A stretch of 64,000 nt of DNA. Source: Lachnospiraceae bacterium. GTDB taxonomy: Bacteria > Bacillota > Clostridia > Lachnospirales > Lachnospiraceae. The first letter of the stretch is position 1. The number at the start of each line of letters is the position of its first letter. This document shows positions 1-8,907 of the stretch, piece by piece. The notes beneath the pieces were generated by a model, which was given only the letters and a program-made list of their open reading frames with translations, was not told the DNA's origin and did not search any database. The stretch is from contig JAFUFI010000025.1 of the NCBI GenBank assembly GCA_017469945.1, positions 114,726 through 178,725 of the forward strand. The letters are read 5' to 3'. The position numbers were made by a program, and so were the translations under genes.

Positions 1-191
1 TGAGTCAATATCTTTTTGGAACGCCCTTTTTGTCTTGATACAAATCCGGACGCGTTGCTTACCCCCACCGATACTCCCGATACATACGGGAAATATACAT
101 TTTTGTCAAGGAGGCAGTCAAGCACTCCGGCTGTAAAAATACCGCGGATTGCGCCTCCTTCAAGAATAAGTCCTGTCTTTGATGCCATCAT
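1..191 (-). CDS. Patatin-like phospholipase, N-terminal part (cut by window edge)
   Basis: Translating the minus strand gives a start MMASKTGLILEGGAIRG, followed by a GVSVG segment. These match the glycine-rich oxyanion motif and the G-x-S-x-G nucleophile elbow at the N-terminus of bacterial patatin-like acyl hydrolases. The predicted role is release of fatty acids from lipids by a Ser-Asp dyad; the Asp lies outside the window. AGGTGA sits a few bases before the first ATG. The gene begins 5 nt after the stop of the acyl-CoA ligase-like gene and is probably cotranscribed with it. Only about 63 residues are visible, so family assignment is reasonable but substrate is unknown. Confidence 0.75.
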   Translation of the reverse strand, partial: MMASKTGLILEGGAIRGIFTAGVLDCLLDKNVYFPYVSGVSVGVSNASGFVSRQKGRSKKILT

Positions 192-196
192 TTCAC

Positions 197-1684
197 CTAT
201 TTTACTTTGTTTCTATCAATCTTCATAGCGCCGGTGCGAGGGAAGTCTTCTTTTCTGACTACTACCTTTGCAACCTGCATATAGCTGGGAAGTCCTGCAT
301 TTACAGACGCTGTAAGATCTTCCATAGCCTTTTGTATCTCCTCGTCACTCTTGCCGGCTACTGCGGGCTCAAGAGGAAGAATCTCAACGCCGATAACGGT
401 ATTGCCGCCAAGTTGCATCTCGCGGATAAGGCAATCCTTTACCCTTGCGTCTTTATAGAAGTATTCCTCGAGTTCCTCGGGAGATACATTCTCACCATTG
501 GATAATATGATAAGGTTCTTGATCCTTCCGGTAATATAGAGGAACCCATCCTCGTCAAACCTTACAAGGTCTCCGGTCTTAAGCCATCCGTCTTCCATAA
601 CCTTAGCGGTCTCTTCGGGATTTCCGGCATATCCTATCATAACGTTGTCGCCCTTTATCCAGAGCTCATCGTCTACAACCTTCACTTCCTGCTCGGGGTA
701 GATCTTACCCATGGACTCGGGCTTATTCTCGATATCAATATTTGCGGAAGTAAGGTTTGCTCCTTCTGTAAGTCCGTATCCGGGATAAAGCTTGATTCCG
801 AACTGTGCAGCATCCTTTATAAGCCTGGGAGGAACAGGAGCCGCTCCGACGATCATCTTCTTAAGATCTCCGAGGAATCCTTTTCCTTTAAGCTTGGCAA
901 GTCCCAAGATAACCTCAACAAGTCCGGGTACAAGTACAAGGAATGTAGGTTTAAGTACAGGGATCTGTCCGACTGCTGCCCTCATATCCGTGCAGGCGAT
1001 AACGGTTGAACCCGTAAAGAGTACGGAAAGGAATCCCATTACGGATCCGAAAATATGGGACATAGGAAGGATAACCATTACTCTGTGGTCAAATACTCCG
1101 CCGGGCTGGTAACTTCCGTTCAAAGCACCTCTCATAAGAGCGCCGTGGGTAAGGATAACTCCCTTGGGAGCGCCGGTCGTTCCGCCTGTAAAGTAAATGG
1201 CGGCAACGGACTCTTTCTTTACATCACCGTAAGGAGCCTCGCTGTCAGCAATCTCCGAAGAAGGGATAACAGTACACTTAACATTTTCGGTAAGAGGTTT
1301 AAACTCATCGGCAGCTACCAAAGCGGCAAAGCCAAACTTCATGGAAATGCCGGTAATCTGCTCGGCGCCGAGCTGTACGGGAAGCATTGTAAGGATCGCT
1401 CCGTATGAAGGAACAGCCAAAAACCACTCCATTGCGTCAAGGTCGTTTCTTGCAATAACACCGACCTTATCGCCGGGCTTTACGCCTGCTGCCGCAAGTA
1501 CGGCACGTCTCTTTGCCACGCGGCTTACAAGTTCCTTAAAGCTGTGCGTAATCTTTCCGTCTGTAGTAGCGGGCTTTTCAGCAAAGTCCTTTTCAACCTT
1601 CTTTAAAAAATCGGCAAAGGTAGGGACATAGTAAATGACCTTCTGTTCCTCTTCCGACAACATGTCGACAAAATAATTAGACAT
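197..1684 (-). CDS. AMP-dependent acyl-CoA synthetase/ligase
   Basis: The 495-residue protein is of the ANL adenylating superfamily and probably activates a carboxylic (fatty) acid as an acyl-AMP and then a thioester. Visible motifs are the P-loop-like YFTGGTTGAPKG, the GYGLTEGANLTS core, the GDLVRFDEDG hinge and the C-terminal PRTGAMKIDR with the catalytic Lys. I chose the ATG at 1684 (MSNYF) because GGAGG lies 6 nt upstream; the frame stays open for 23 more codons but those lack a ribosome site. The patatin-like lipase directly downstream suggests a lipase-plus-ligase pair that salvages or remodels lipids. Acyl-ACP ligase rather than CoA ligase is possible. Confidence 0.85.
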   Translation of the reverse strand: MSNYFVDMLSEEEQKVIYYVPTFADFLKKVEKDFAEKPATTDGKITHSFKELVSRVAKRRAVLAAAGVKPGDKVGVIARNDLDAMEWFLAVPSYGAILTMLPVQLGAEQITGISMKFGFAALVAADEFKPLTENVKCTVIPSSEIADSEAPYGDVKKESVAAIYFTGGTTGAPKGVILTHGALMRGALNGSYQPGGVFDHRVMVILPMSHIFGSVMGFLSVLFTGSTVIACTDMRAAVGQIPVLKPTFLVLVPGLVEVILGLAKLKGKGFLGDLKKMIVGAAPVPPRLIKDAAQFGIKLYPGYGLTEGANLTSANIDIENKPESMGKIYPEQEVKVVDDELWIKGDNVMIGYAGNPEETAKVMEDGWLKTGDLVRFDEDGFLYITGRIKNLIILSNGENVSPEELEEYFYKDARVKDCLIREMQLGGNTVIGVEILPLEPAVAGKSDEEIQKAMEDLTASVNAGLPSYMQVAKVVVRKEDFPRTGAMKIDRNKVK

Positions 1685-1724
1685 CTTAAACCTCCAAAAG
1701 ATTTTCATCTTCCCAAACATTTCT

Positions 1725-1753
1725 ATTTTACAAAAAAAGGCTGCATTTAGCAA
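1725..1753 (-). promoter_or_regulatory. Probable sigma-A promoter for the ligase-lipase pair
   Basis: On the minus strand, TTGCTA (1753-1748) and TAAAAT (1730-1725) are separated by 17 bp. The -35 lies inside the upstream PilZ terminator stem, so terminator and promoter overlap. Confidence 0.45.
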
Positions 1754-1758
1754 CCTTT
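1732..1758 (-). terminator. Intrinsic terminator of the PilZ gene
   Basis: An 8-bp stem (AAGGTTGC pairing with GCAGCCTT, one G-T pair) is followed on the minus strand by a run of seven T. It lies just past the PilZ stop codon. Confidence 0.75.
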
Positions 1759-1779
1759 TATAGTGTAATCAAATTTAGA

Positions 1780-2451
1780 TCATGCGTGCTTAAGTTTCTG
1801 GAGTTCTTCGCGCTGTATACGATTTACAACCTCTTTGACCGACGAATTGTTCACAAGGAGCTTAACCCCTATTATGGTTTCATCTCTGTCTCTGTTATAC
1901 TGCGCTCTGGCGATAAGTCCGTTAGTCTTTATAGAGATCGGCACAACTCCGATATGACAGGCAAAGGACAGATTCAAAAGCTCCTTGACCGGAATATATT
2001 CTCGTCCTTTTACTACGACACCGAAGCCTCCGTAGCTTATATCTCTTACTTCACAGTCGTATTCCTTTTGAGAGCCCAAAAGAGTAAAGGTTCCCTCTTC
2101 TATAAGGCTGAATCTTTTGTACTCTCGTAAGTTTTTCAGCCCGTTTTTCTCGTTGCTGAAAACTCTGTGCGCCAGGCTTCCGTCATCCGTTCTCGCCAGC
2201 GTTATCTTTTGAACGCCAAATTCAATGTGCATAGGTCCCATTACGGCGCTGAGCTTCATGTGTAAGCCCGAACTCTGAAACGACAGAACCTTTCCGTTAT
2301 ACGTAAAAGGAAGCACATCGATATAGTCCGTTCCCCTGCCGATAGTCCTTGATGTGAGAGTAACATTTTTTTCATCGGCTCTCACTTCGATAGAAACATC
2401 CCCTTCTATCTCTCCGATGCCATACTTTTTCTTTAAATCCTCGGTACCCAT
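1780..2451 (-). CDS. PilZ-domain c-di-GMP receptor
   Basis: The 223-residue protein has an N-terminal beta-rich YcgR-like region (about residues 15-100) and a C-terminal PilZ domain. The two c-di-GMP contact motifs are intact: RxxxR at R109-R113 and DxSxxG at D137-G142. It should bind cyclic di-GMP and, like YcgR/DgrA proteins, probably acts as a brake on flagellar rotation or as another output of the second messenger. The window also encodes a GGDEF synthase and an EAL phosphodiesterase, so all three parts of the circuit are present. It stands alone between uvrB and the ligase with its own terminator. Confidence 0.88.
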   Translation of the reverse strand: MGTEDLKKKYGIGEIEGDVSIEVRADEKNVTLTSRTIGRGTDYIDVLPFTYNGKVLSFQSSGLHMKLSAVMGPMHIEFGVQKITLARTDDGSLAHRVFSNEKNGLKNLREYKRFSLIEEGTFTLLGSQKEYDCEVRDISYGGFGVVVKGREYIPVKELLNLSFACHIGVVPISIKTNGLIARAQYNRDRDETIIGVKLLVNNSSVKEVVNRIQREELQKLKHA

Positions 2452-2552
2452 TTGTAGTTCTCTTAAGTAATAAATTTGAGTAGCTTAATACCCCACAAAT
2501 GAATATATCATAACTTAGTATTAACGGAAAAGTAGAAATCTCGGGCCTGTTT

Positions 2553-4535
2553 TTATGCATGATTCCCAAAAGCTTTCCTAAGATCAACAATTTTATCTCT
2601 AAGTTCAGCAGCAGTTTCGAAGTCAAGCTCAGCAGCCGCCTTGCGCATCTGCTTCTCGAGTTTATCCATGAGTTTCCTGATCTCAGCGGGGTTCATGGAT
2701 TCGGGATCTTTCTCAAAGCGTACTTCTTCCTTTGCAATTTCCTTTGAAATACTGATAAGCTCACGAACCGACTTTTGGATAGTTGTAGGCGTAATTCCGT
2801 GCTCTTCGTTGTACTTTTGCTGGATCTCGCGGCGGCGGTTTGTCTCACCAATGGCATTTTTCATAGAATCCGTCATCACATCCGCATACATGATAACGTG
2901 ACCTTCAGAGTTTCTTGCGGCTCTTCCGATGGTCTGGATAAGAGCGGTCTCGCTCCTTAAGAATCCTTCCTTATCGGCATCGAGGATCGCAACAAGGGTG
3001 ATTTCCGGAATGTCCAAGCCCTCTCTTAAAAGGTTGATACCCACAAGAACGTCAAATACGTCAAGACGCATATCGCGGATTATCTTCGCTCTCTCTAAAG
3101 CCTCTATATCCGAGTGCATATACTTTACGCGAACTCCGGCCTCACGAAGGTACTCCGTTAAATCCTCCGCCATCCGTTTTGTAAGAGTTGTGATAAGGAC
3201 TTTATGTTTATTTGCCGTCTCTTTTCTGATCTCTCCAAGGAGATCGTCAATCTGGCCCTCTACGGGGCGTACGTCCACTTCGGGATCAAGAAGTCCCGTA
3301 GGGCGTATTACCTGTTCCGTACGAAGGAGCTCATGCTCCGACTCATACGTAGAAGGTGTTGCAGACACAAAGAGCATCTGGTTTATATGATCCTCAAATT
3401 CCTCAAAGTTAAGAGGTCTGTTATCAAGGGCACTGGGAAGTCTGAAGCCATAATCCACAAGAGTTGTCTTTCTTGAACGGTCTCCGGCGTACATGGCTCT
3501 TATCTGCGGTATGGTCATATGTGACTCGTCGATGATAATAAGGAAATCCTCGGGGAAGAAGTCCATAAGCGTCATAGGCGGCTCACCCGCCTTCATTCCC
3601 GAAAGGTGTCTTGAATAGTTTTCGATTCCGGAGCAAAAGCCTGTCTCCCGGAGCATCTCAACATCAAAGTTCGTTCTCTCGGAGATACGCTGCGCCTCGA
3701 TAAGTCTGTCCTCTCCCTTAAAGTATTTAACTCTCTCTTCCAGCTCCTTTTCTATTTCTCCGCAGGCAATCTTTATCCTGTCGGGAGAAACTACGTAGTG
3801 GGAAGCGGGGAAAACCGCTATATGCTCAAGGGTAGCCTTCATACGTCCGTTTAAAGGCTCTACTTCAACAATACGGTCTATCTCGTCTCCGAACCATTCA
3901 ACCCTTATCAGATAGTCTCCGCCCTGAGCCGGGAAAAACTCCAAAGTATCACCGTGTACGGTAAAGCATCCGGGCTTTTTCTCCATATCGTTTCGCTCGT
4001 ACTGCATATCCACAAGGGACCTTACCACATCGTCCCTTTCTATCTCCTGTCCGGGGCGCAGCGAAAGGATCATGCCCTTATATTCGTCGGGGCTTCCGAG
4101 GCCGTATATACAGGAAACAGAGGCCACGACTACAACATCCCTTCTCTCGGAAAGGGATGCGGTCGCCGAGAGGCGCAGCTTATCTATCTCGTCATTTATA
4201 GACGAGTCCTTTGCAATATATGTATCGGACTGAGGTACGTATGCCTCCGGCTGGTAATAATCGTAGTAGGACACAAAATACTCTACCGCGTTCTCCGGGA
4301 AGAATTCCTTCATCTCACCATAGAGCTGACCGGCCAAAGTTTTGTTGTGGGAAATGATAAGAGTAGGCTTATTTAAGGCCGCAATAACATTGGCCATGGT
4401 AAAGGTTTTACCGGAGCCTGTAACGCCAAGAAGTGTTTGAAATTGGTTGCCTTCCTTAAAACCCTTAACCAGGTCTTCAATAGCCTGCGGCTGATCTCCG
4501 GTGGGTTTATAAGGAGAATGTAATTTAAAGTCCAT
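2553..4535 (-). CDS. uvrB: Excinuclease ABC subunit B
   Basis: The 660-residue protein is full length for UvrB, the DNA-damage-verifying helicase-like subunit of UvrABC nucleotide excision repair. Visible features: Walker A GVTGSGKT near residue 40, the beta-hairpin region with [17 protein letters not shown] box in IIDESHMT, helicase motif [11 protein letters not shown], and the C-terminal UVR domain (about 620-655) that contacts UvrC. It starts at the ATG before [15 protein letters not shown], the usual N-terminus. uvrA and uvrC are not in the window. The downstream gap of 100 nt to the PilZ gene shows no clear terminator. Confidence 0.98.
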   Translation of the reverse strand: MDFKLHSPYKPTGDQPQAIEDLVKGFKEGNQFQTLLGVTGSGKTFTMANVIAALNKPTLIISHNKTLAGQLYGEMKEFFPENAVEYFVSYYDYYQPEAYVPQSDTYIAKDSSINDEIDKLRLSATASLSERRDVVVVASVSCIYGLGSPDEYKGMILSLRPGQEIERDDVVRSLVDMQYERNDMEKKPGCFTVHGDTLEFFPAQGGDYLIRVEWFGDEIDRIVEVEPLNGRMKATLEHIAVFPASHYVVSPDRIKIACGEIEKELEERVKYFKGEDRLIEAQRISERTNFDVEMLRETGFCSGIENYSRHLSGMKAGEPPMTLMDFFPEDFLIIIDESHMTIPQIRAMYAGDRSRKTTLVDYGFRLPSALDNRPLNFEEFEDHINQMLFVSATPSTYESEHELLRTEQVIRPTGLLDPEVDVRPVEGQIDDLLGEIRKETANKHKVLITTLTKRMAEDLTEYLREAGVRVKYMHSDIEALERAKIIRDMRLDVFDVLVGINLLREGLDIPEITLVAILDADKEGFLRSETALIQTIGRAARNSEGHVIMYADVMTDSMKNAIGETNRRREIQQKYNEEHGITPTTIQKSVRELISISKEIAKEEVRFEKDPESMNPAEIRKLMDKLEKQMRKAAAELDFETAAELRDKIVDLRKAFGNHA

Positions 4536-4550
4536 AATTATCAGAACCCT

Positions 4551-4931
4551 TTATTTATTAATCTTCGCAATAAACTTATCGTCTGCGATCATTTTTGTGA
4601 TCTTGTTTCTTGATACGCCGGTACCTTTTTCCACCTGAATGGCGGTTGCCCCGGGGTGCTCTTCCAAAAAGCTCCTGACAAGGCCGTAATCGTCATATTC
4701 CTTATGGCCGCAGTCAGGGCATGTGTATTCTCCGAGTCCGTCGTATCCAAGCTTTGCCCCGCACATTCTGCAGCGATTCGGCTTGTTTTCTATATCATCG
4801 GCCACAAGAGACTCAAGGAGCTTTTTCTCATTCTCCTTTTCTCTATTTTTTTCAGCTTCAAAATCCGCTTTACCTGGCGAGACGGGTACTCCCTGCTTCG
4901 TCTTGGCTATTTCCATTTTGTATCCCTTCAT
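4551..4931 (-). CDS. Small zinc-ribbon protein with C-terminal helix-turn-helix-like segment
   Basis: The 126-residue protein carries one CxxC-x14-CxxC zinc ribbon (CRMCGAKLGYD ... CPDCGHKEYD, about residues 55-77) followed by a helical segment (VEKGTGVSRNKITKMI) that reads like a winged-helix/HTH unit. The N-terminal 50 residues are charged and probably disordered. The order zinc ribbon then HTH recalls the YvyF/TIGR03826 proteins of flagellar operons, but I cannot confirm homology. GGAGG lies 6 nt before the ATG. It sits between uvrB and a radical SAM gene, 15 nt from uvrB, probably in one transcript. Function unknown; a nucleic-acid-binding regulator is plausible. Confidence 0.75.
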   Translation of the reverse strand: MKGYKMEIAKTKQGVPVSPGKADFEAEKNREKENEKKLLESLVADDIENKPNRCRMCGAKLGYDGLGEYTCPDCGHKEYDDYGLVRSFLEEHPGATAIQVEKGTGVSRNKITKMIADDKFIAKINK

Positions 4932-4951
4932 AAGCTTCCTCCATGAAAAGG

Positions 4952-5863
4952 CTATCTTACAAGTATCCTGTTAATGCGATTCAAAACGTGCTTTTTATCT
5001 GCGCTCCAAATGGGGGCTATAAGGTCTTTCTTCGGTCCGTCCCCGGTAAGCCTGTGGATTATAACAGAATCGGGGATGATCTTTAAAAGTCTTTCAAGTA
5101 TCGCTATATATTCATCTTCGGACAAAACTGTAAATTTCCCCGCTTCGTAGTCCTTTGCAAGGTCTGTACCCTTAAGCACATGCAGAAGCTGGAGCTTTAT
5201 ACCGTTTGGATTTATGCCCTGCTCTTTATCATCTCTTTGCCCGGTACCCGATAATCTGCAGACGTATCTGACCGTCTCTTCCATATCCTCCCATCTTTCC
5301 CCCGGAAGTCCAAGTATCACATGGGTTATAAAAGAAATATTTCTCTTTTTTAGCTCCGAAACCGCCCTGTCATACACTGCAAGCGGATATCCTCTTCTGA
5401 TATACTCCGCCGTTCTTTCATGGATTGTCTGAAGTCCCAGCTCCACCCAGACAGGTTTTAGCCTGTTAAGCTCATCCAAAAGATCCAAAACATCTTCCGG
5501 CAGGCAGTCGGGCCTCGTAGCAACAGACAGCCCCACAATATCCGGATGATTTATCGCCTCTGTAAAAAGCTCTCTAAGTTTACTCACCGGGGCATACGTA
5601 TTCGTAAAAGCCTGGAAGTATGCAATATACTTTCCGTCCTTTATTTTCCCCGCTACTCTTTCTTTGCCTTTTTCAATCTGCTCCGATATGGAAAGCTCTC
5701 TGCTTTCGGCAAAGTCTCCGCTTCCACCCGCCGAGCAAAAAATACACCCGCCGGTAGATATCTTTCCGTCCCTGTTTGGACAGGTAAAGCCGCCGTCTAA
5801 AGCGATCCGATAAACTTTACAGCCATATTTACTTTTAAGATATTCACCAACGGTTACCGACAT
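4952..5863 (-). CDS. TIGR01212-family radical SAM protein
   Basis: The 303-residue protein starts with a radical SAM cluster motif in the unusual long-spaced form typical of TIGR01212/YhcC proteins (GFTCPNRDG followed by GGCIFCS). A TIM-barrel core follows, with GLSVATRPDC, WVELGLQTIHE and THVILGLPGE segments conserved in the family. It should bind a [4Fe-4S] cluster and cleave S-adenosylmethionine; the substrate is not established for the family. The stop codon lies 20 nt before the zinc-ribbon gene, and the threonine aldolase gene ends 1 nt before its start region, so the genes are close-packed in one transcription unit. Confidence 0.88.
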   Translation of the reverse strand: MSVTVGEYLKSKYGCKVYRIALDGGFTCPNRDGKISTGGCIFCSAGGSGDFAESRELSISEQIEKGKERVAGKIKDGKYIAYFQAFTNTYAPVSKLRELFTEAINHPDIVGLSVATRPDCLPEDVLDLLDELNRLKPVWVELGLQTIHERTAEYIRRGYPLAVYDRAVSELKKRNISFITHVILGLPGERWEDMEETVRYVCRLSGTGQRDDKEQGINPNGIKLQLLHVLKGTDLAKDYEAGKFTVLSEDEYIAILERLLKIIPDSVIIHRLTGDGPKKDLIAPIWSADKKHVLNRINRILVR

Positions 5864-5864
5864 C

Positions 5865-6893
5865 TTATTTAAGTGCTTCCTTTAAAGCCGCAAGATCCTC
5901 ATCCGTCGTAGACCAGCTGGTTGCAAGCCTGACTACGGTGTGGTTCTCGTCAAATTTCTCCCAAAAGCTTACGGCAATGGTTTCTCTTAGCTTTTCGAGT
6001 CTGCTGTTTTCAAAAACAACAAACTGCTGGTTGGTGGGAGAATCCATAAAAAACCTGATATCATTGTCCTTAAGGATCTTTACGAGCTTGTCCGCCATCT
6101 CGATAGCATGCGCGCTTATCTTAAAATAAAGGTCGTCCGTAAAGAGGGTATCGAACTGAACTCCGATGAGTCTTCCCTTTGCCAGAAGCGCTCCCCGTTT
6201 TTTTACCGATGTGAGGAAATGCTTGGGCTTATTGTTTTTTGTAAAGACAACAGCCTCTCCGCAAAGAGCCCCCACCTTAGTTCCTCCGATATAAAATACA
6301 TCGGTCAGTTTTGCAATATCGCCAATGGTTACATCGGTATTTTTGTTCAAAAGTCCGTATCCAAGTCTTGCTCCGTCAAGGAAGAGGCTCATATCGTACT
6401 CTTTACATACTTTTGATATCTCTTCAAGTTCTTTCTTTGTATATAACGTCCCGTACTCGGTAGGATGCGAAATGTAAACCATTCCCGGAAAGGGCATATG
6501 TTCATGAGCTTCATCAGCGTAATAATCTCTGACAAACGCTTTTAGGTCCTCCGCCTTCATCTTTCCGTTATATCCCGGGATTGTGAGGACTTCATGTCCG
6601 GTATATTCCACGGCGCTCGCCTCATGTGCGCTTATATGTCCGGTCTTTGCGCTTACGACCGCCTCGTAATCTTTAAGCATTGTCGATATGATGCATGCAT
6701 TTGTCTGGGTTCCGCCGGCTAAGAATTCCACCTCTGCCTCCGGAAGACCGACAGCCTTTTTAATCTTTTCCTTCGCGCTTTCGCAAAATCTGTCGCTCCC
6801 GTATCCCGGCGCCGGTTCTAAGTTTGTAGCCGTAAGTGCCTTTAAAATCTCGGGATGTGCTCCTGCGATATAGTCGCTTTCAAATGATACCAT
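5865..6893 (-). CDS. Low-specificity L-threonine aldolase (PLP-dependent)
   Basis: The 342-residue protein matches threonine aldolases/beta-eliminating lyases of fold-type I. These enzymes split L-threonine or allo-threonine into glycine and acetaldehyde. Visible are FESDYIAGAHPEIL, GGTQTNACI, the FLDGARLGYGL aspartate region that holds the pyridine nitrogen, and YIGGTKVGALCGEAVVF, whose Lys is the expected PLP Schiff-base residue. I start at 6893 because GGAGG is 8 nt upstream; the frame is open for another 41 codons but these run through the aquaporin terminator. Length fits the family. Confidence 0.9.
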   Translation of the reverse strand: MVSFESDYIAGAHPEILKALTATNLEPAPGYGSDRFCESAKEKIKKAVGLPEAEVEFLAGGTQTNACIISTMLKDYEAVVSAKTGHISAHEASAVEYTGHEVLTIPGYNGKMKAEDLKAFVRDYYADEAHEHMPFPGMVYISHPTEYGTLYTKKELEEISKVCKEYDMSLFLDGARLGYGLLNKNTDVTIGDIAKLTDVFYIGGTKVGALCGEAVVFTKNNKPKHFLTSVKKRGALLAKGRLIGVQFDTLFTDDLYFKISAHAIEMADKLVKILKDNDIRFFMDSPTNQQFVVFENSRLEKLRETIAVSFWEKFDENHTVVRLATSWSTTDEDLAALKEALK

Positions 6894-6911
6894 TAGTAAA
6901 ACCTCCGATGC

Positions 6912-6948
6912 AAAAAAATAAGGTGCCACCGGTTCGGTAGCACCTTTA
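6912..6948 (-). terminator. Intrinsic terminator after the aquaporin gene
   Basis: On the minus strand, AAGGTGC...GCACCTT forms a long stem capped by a short AACC loop and is followed by ATTTTTTT. It closes the division/aquaporin operon before threonine aldolase. Confidence 0.88.
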
Positions 6949-6957
6949 ATTCTAATC

Positions 6958-7653
6958 CTAATTTGCTTTTCCTTCAAGGAACTTATAAAGGAATGCGGCG
7001 ATTGAGGCTCCTGCAAGGGGTCCTACAAGGAATACCCAAAGCTGAGCAATAGGCGTCACATTACCGCTTATAAGAGCTGCAAGAGCAGGTCCGAAGCTTC
7101 TTGCGGGGTTAACGCTTGTTCCGGTAAGTCCGATTCCGAGGATATGGACAACCACAAGCGTAAGTCCGATTACAAGTCCTCCGAAGGATCCGTGAGATGC
7201 CTTTTTGGATGTTACTCCGAGTATGGCAAGTACAAAAATGCATGTAAGAACAATCTCAACAAGGAGTCCGGCTGCATAGTTTCCGTTCACTCCGGCCAGT
7301 CCGTTTGTTCCAAATCCGCCTGTCTTATCCTCTATATTTCCTATCTTGAAGATAAGAGCAAGGAGTCCGGATCCGGCAAAGGCTCCAAGACACTGGGATA
7401 TTACATATCCGCAAAAGTCTTTTCCTGTCATCCCGCCGCTTATCAGTACCCCTAATGATACCGCCGGGTTGATGTGACATCCCGATACATTACCTATGCT
7501 GTAGGCCATAGCTACTATAGTCAATCCGAAGGCAAGAGCGGTAAGCAAATATCCGCTTCCGTTTGCCGCGTCGCATCCAACCAGCATTGCTGTGCCGCAC
7601 CCCAATACGACAAGCACCATAGTTCCTACAAATTCTGCTACATACTTCCTCAA
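6958..7653 (-). CDS. Aquaporin (MIP family), AqpZ-like
   Basis: The 231-residue membrane protein has six predicted helices and both pore motifs: HINPAVSLG in the first half and SVNPARSFG in the second. The residue after the second NPAR is Ser rather than the Asp found in glycerol facilitators, which favours a water channel over GlpF. The start codon is TTG: GGAGGG lies 8 nt upstream and no ATG fits. The TTG sits 1 nt past the stop of the S41 protease gene, so it is the last gene of that operon. A role in water balance during envelope remodelling is inference from position only. Confidence 0.92.
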   Translation of the reverse strand: MRKYVAEFVGTMVLVVLGCGTAMLVGCDAANGSGYLLTALAFGLTIVAMAYSIGNVSGCHINPAVSLGVLISGGMTGKDFCGYVISQCLGAFAGSGLLALIFKIGNIEDKTGGFGTNGLAGVNGNYAAGLLVEIVLTCIFVLAILGVTSKKASHGSFGGLVIGLTLVVVHILGIGLTGTSVNPARSFGPALAALISGNVTPIAQLWVFLVGPLAGASIAAFLYKFLEGKAN

Positions 7654-7654
7654 T

Positions 7655-8890
7655 TTAGTACCCTCCTTGTTTCTTTAAATAATTAACAGCTGTCTCAAGC
7701 TGATTATCAACAGGATTTTCCGGGTCATAATAGGCATCCGCATCGAGTTCGACCTCGATATCAGGGTCTATTCCGTTTCCGTCAAGAGCGGTTCCGTTAG
7801 GTGTGAAGTACTGTTCGGTTGTAAGCTTTAGAGCGGAGTTGTCAAAAAGATAATAGAAAGACTGAACAACTCCTTTACCGTATGTTTTTGTTCCGATGCT
7901 TACAGCCTTGCCGTAATCTTTAAGAGCCCCGGTAAAGATTTCCGACGCGCTGGCTGTGTAACCGTTGGTCAGTATAGCAACAGGTATATTTATTTCATCT
8001 TCGTAATAAGCCTTATACGCGGATCTCTTTCCCGTATTGTCTTCAACATAAAGCACATCGCTTTCGGGAAGGAAACATTCAAGTACGTCAACCGCAGCGC
8101 TTACAAGTCCTCCGGTATTTGACCTTAGATCTACGATAAGCGACTTCATTCCCTCCTCTTCAAGGGTCTTTTGTGCATCCGAGAACTGTTCTCCCGTGGT
8201 ATCGTACCACTCCTCGATGTGGATATATCCGATATTGTCCTCAAGCATCTTGTACTCGATGACTTCCTCTTTTATCTCATCTCGGATTGCGGTAAGGTCA
8301 TACTCTTTACCATCCGTCTGTCTATAGACCGTAATTACGACCTTAGTCCCTTTTTCGCCTCTGACCATGGATACTATTCCGTCGAGATCCATATCCGTCA
8401 CATCGGTTCCGTCAACCTTTGTTATGATGTCCCCTTCTCTCATCCCGGCTCTTTCAGCGGGCGAATCGGTGTAAACCTGATGCACGTAGATATTCTTGTT
8501 CTCATCCGGCCCCATAACAACGCCGATTCCGAAGAATTTTCCGCTGTAGCTGTCCATCTGCTGCTGTATCTCTTCGGGAGTATAGTAGGTAGCGTATCTG
8601 TCGCCTGTTCCGGCAAGAAGACCTTCCACCATTCCTTCGCGGAGCTTGTCTCTGTCTATCTCGTATATGGATTTACCGTCTATCAGGCTTTGAACCTGTT
8701 CAAGCTTTTTGACGGTCTCCTCGTCAAGAACGCTGTCAGCCGCTTCAACAAATGAGCCTTCCTCAATGTAACCTTTGCTGTATTTTCTAACAACGCCGAT
8801 AACGACTATCATCATAGCGACTCCCATTACGAGAACACCTATGAGGATTCCTATTATCAGCTGTCTTCTTCCTTGTTTATTTTCTTCCAT
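7655..8890 (-). CDS. S41-family C-terminal processing protease (CtpA/CtpB type)
   Basis: The 411-residue protein has one N-terminal membrane segment (about 11-33), a PDZ domain (about 105-200) and an S41 catalytic domain. DLRSNTGG is conserved, and the Ser-Lys dyad appears as TASASE (S314) and TYGKG (K339), 25 residues apart as in E. coli Prc. It should cut C-termini of extracytoplasmic proteins. Its gene follows the M23 hydrolase, FtsX and FtsE genes in the same direction with gaps under 20 nt. That position suggests it trims or controls the cell-wall hydrolase or its partners. Confidence 0.93.
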   Translation of the reverse strand: MEENKQGRRQLIIGILIGVLVMGVAMMIVVIGVVRKYSKGYIEEGSFVEAADSVLDEETVKKLEQVQSLIDGKSIYEIDRDKLREGMVEGLLAGTGDRYATYYTPEEIQQQMDSYSGKFFGIGVVMGPDENKNIYVHQVYTDSPAERAGMREGDIITKVDGTDVTDMDLDGIVSMVRGEKGTKVVITVYRQTDGKEYDLTAIRDEIKEEVIEYKMLEDNIGYIHIEEWYDTTGEQFSDAQKTLEEEGMKSLIVDLRSNTGGLVSAAVDVLECFLPESDVLYVEDNTGKRSAYKAYYEDEINIPVAILTNGYTASASEIFTGALKDYGKAVSIGTKTYGKGVVQSFYYLFDNSALKLTTEQYFTPNGTALDGNGIDPDIEVELDADAYYDPENPVDNQLETAVNYLKKQGGY

Positions 8891-8907
8891 CTTAAGTAAT
8901 ATTCCTT

